From NCBI GenBank assembly GCA_030747475.1, contig JASLKO010000120.1, positions 1-6,815 on the forward strand: a stretch of 6,815 nt of DNA, read 5' to 3'. This document shows positions 6,153 through 6,815 of the stretch, piece after piece; position 1 is the first letter of the stretch, and each line of letters opens with the position of its first letter. The stretch is from Candidatus Thalassarchaeaceae archaeon. GTDB taxonomy: Archaea > Thermoplasmatota > Poseidoniia > Poseidoniales > Thalassarchaeaceae. Below the pieces are notes generated by a model. The model saw only the letters and a program-made list of their open reading frames with translations, did not search any database and was not told the DNA's origin. The translations under genes and the position numbers were made by a program.

Positions 6153-6514
6153 GTAAGCGAACACAAAAAACAGGCGCAACAGCACGATTTGGCAGCCGAT
6201 ATGGTGTCAGTGTACGCCGTCGAGCTGGATCTGCACTTGCCAAGGTTAAGCGAGCATACACATGTCCCGTTTGTCAATATCCAAAAGTCAAAAGGCAATC
6301 TAGTGGAATTTGGGTCTGCAAAAAGTGTGACCACACATTTGCAGGCGGTGTATGGGAACCATTCACTCGTGCCAGTGATACAAACAATCGTATTATTCGA
6401 CGTGGTCTTGAAGGTGCAACTGCAACAGACATGGCTGTAATTGCGTCACAGAAAGCCATTGATTATGAGCGCGCTCAAGCGGAGGCGAAAGAGCGTGGTG
6501 ACGAAGAAGAGTGA
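6149..6514 (+). CDS. rpl37ae: 50S ribosomal protein L37Ae (eL43)
   Basis: This 121-residue protein is a zinc-ribbon component of the large ribosomal subunit that contacts 23S rRNA. The basic N terminus (KTGATARFGSRYGVSVRRR at residues 7-25) is followed by a four-cysteine zinc site, CPVC at 39-42 and CKKC at 57-60, and the family motif FAGGVWEP at 64-71. The usual archaeal protein is about 70-95 residues and ends soon after that motif. This one continues for about 50 residues, the last part a helical, alanine- and glutamate-rich tail ending in GDEEE. The extension overlaps the start of the next gene and may be a lineage feature. No frameshift is apparent: a correctly placed SD precedes the gene and the frame ends normally at 6514. 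Order after rrp42 is conserved in many archaea. Confidence 0.95.
   Translation: MSKRTQKTGATARFGSRYGVSVRRRAGSALAKVKRAYTCPVCQYPKVKRQSSGIWVCKKCDHTFAGGVWEPFTRASDTNNRIIRRGLEGATATDMAVIASQKAIDYERAQAEAKERGDEEE
6481..6485 (+). promoter_or_regulatory. Ribosome binding site of the Pcc1-like gene, inside rpl37ae
   Basis: GGAGG lies nine bases before the GTG at 6495 and twelve before the adjacent GTG at 6498. It supports a start inside the rpl37ae tail rather than the ATG at 6441, which has no comparable site and would overlap by 74 bases. Confidence 0.45.
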
Positions 6515-6728
6515 GGCCTGGAAGGCCCTCATTACGACATCGAGTTCAGACCATGCCGCTCTTGCGGCGAGTTTGGCCTGTGAAGAAGTTGAATGTACTG
6601 TTACAAATGATCGTGTTGTAACTGTATCGATAAGTGCAACAAGTGCTTCGGATTTACGTGCAAAATACAATTCAACAATGCGTTCACTTCGAGCCGCTAG
6701 TGACACATTGGACCAGGTTCATAGGTGA
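6495..6728 (+). CDS. Pcc1-like KEOPS complex subunit
   Basis: This protein of about 77 residues matches the small Pcc1/CTAG family. Pcc1 dimerises on Kae1 within KEOPS, which makes the universal t6A modification at position 37 of ANN-decoding tRNAs. Family traits are the early DHAALAASLACEEVE helix, a central beta strand (DRVVTVSISATSASDLRA) and the C-terminal helix RAKYNSTMRSLRAASDTLDQV, which resembles the usual A-D-x-x-x-L-R-A...N-S-x-x-R pattern. Length is typical (75-90). The start is uncertain: two consecutive GTG codons at 6495 and 6498 follow a GGAGG, while an ATG at 6441 would give 95 residues with an unlikely basic N terminus. It overlaps rpl37ae by 20 bases. Pcc1 is known from this position, before prefoldin beta, in other archaeal exosome clusters. 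I am fairly sure of the family, less of the start. Confidence 0.75.
   Translation: MVTKKSEAWKALITTSSSDHAALAASLACEEVECTVTNDRVVTVSISATSASDLRAKYNSTMRSLRAASDTLDQVHR
6724..6728 (+). promoter_or_regulatory. Ribosome binding site of prefoldin beta, containing the pcc1 stop
   Basis: GGTGA holds the TGA stop of the Pcc1-like gene (6726-6728) and ends four bases before the ATG at 6733, another stop-in-SD junction. Confidence 0.5.
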
Positions 6729-6732
6729 TAAT

Positions 6733-6815
6733 ATGTCAGACAATATTTCGATAGAACAAATCGTTCAAGAATTGCAAATGATTTCTCAACAATTGGTATC
6801 GGTTCAAACTCAAGT
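6733..6815 (+). CDS. pfdB: Prefoldin beta subunit, N-terminal part (runs off the window)
   Basis: Only 27 codons are visible before the window ends: MSDNISIEQIVQELQMISQQ, then LVSVQTQ. The glutamine-rich helix with leucine/isoleucine spacing is what starts the coiled coil of prefoldin beta (GimC), where relatives read like LAQLQQLQQQLQAVQTQ. Prefoldin is a jellyfish-shaped alpha2-beta4 chaperone in the cytoplasm that hands unfolded proteins to the thermosome. The gene sits four bases after the Pcc1-like gene, the position prefoldin beta holds in many archaeal exosome clusters, and this context carries much of the assignment. The rest of the gene is not in view. Confidence 0.72.
   Translation, partial: MSDNISIEQIVQELQMISQQLVSVQTQ

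Noticed and set aside
6515..6527. GGCCT-GGA-AGGCC hairpin as a terminator after rpl37ae
   Set aside because: It lies within the pcc1 coding frame, has a short stem and no T tract, so termination here would truncate the next gene.
1..6815. CRISPR arrays, tRNA or rRNA genes, insertion sequences, phage or defence genes
   Set aside because: Reading both strands showed no direct repeat array, no cloverleaf-like sequence, no transposase or terminal inverted repeats, and nearly all sequence is accounted for by housekeeping genes.

Overview
The window looks like a chromosomal segment of a euryarchaeon. The evidence is gene content: a 20S proteasome alpha subunit, an SBDS-family ribosome factor, exosome subunits Rrp4, Rrp41 and Rrp42, ribosomal protein L37Ae, a Pcc1-like KEOPS subunit and the start of prefoldin beta all lie on one strand in the order of the archaeal 'exosome superoperon'. 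A diphthamide-pathway ATPase on the opposite strand also fits Archaea. Moderate GC, frequent Shine-Dalgarno (SD) motifs and protein style would suit a mesophilic lineage such as marine Group II/III (Poseidoniales-like, Thermoplasmatota), but that placement is inference and would need a phylogeny.

Layout: (1) bases 1-105, plus strand, hold the last 34 codons of a membrane protein. Its stop codon abuts the stop of the next gene, which runs the other way. (2) Bases 106-2301, minus strand, carry dph6 (diphthine-ammonia ligase) followed by purB (adenylosuccinate lyase), probably co-transcribed. (3) Bases 2302-2426 are the only substantial intergenic space, a 125-base divergent promoter region. (4) Bases 2427-6815, plus strand, carry psmA, SBDS, rrp4, rrp41, rrp42, rpl37ae, pcc1 and pfdB (cut by the window edge). 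Several junctions overlap or are only a few bases long, and in several the stop codon of one gene lies inside the SD of the next. The one conspicuous break is 75 bases between SBDS and rrp4, with a perfect GC-rich hairpin, a weak TATA-like stretch and a strong SD.

Together the plus-strand genes handle protein quality control (proteasome, prefoldin), ribosome maturation and structure (SBDS, L37Ae), 3'-to-5' RNA decay and tailing (Rrp4/41/42 ring) and tRNA t6A modification (Pcc1). The minus-strand dph6 also touches translation, through the modified histidine of elongation factor 2.

No RNA gene, CRISPR array, insertion sequence, prophage or defence system is visible. I see no previously undescribed system. 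The points most worth checking are the SBDS-rrp4 hairpin region, the C-terminal extension of L37Ae that overlaps pcc1, the insertion-like segment in Dph6, and the absence of rpoP from its frequent place between rpl37ae and pcc1.
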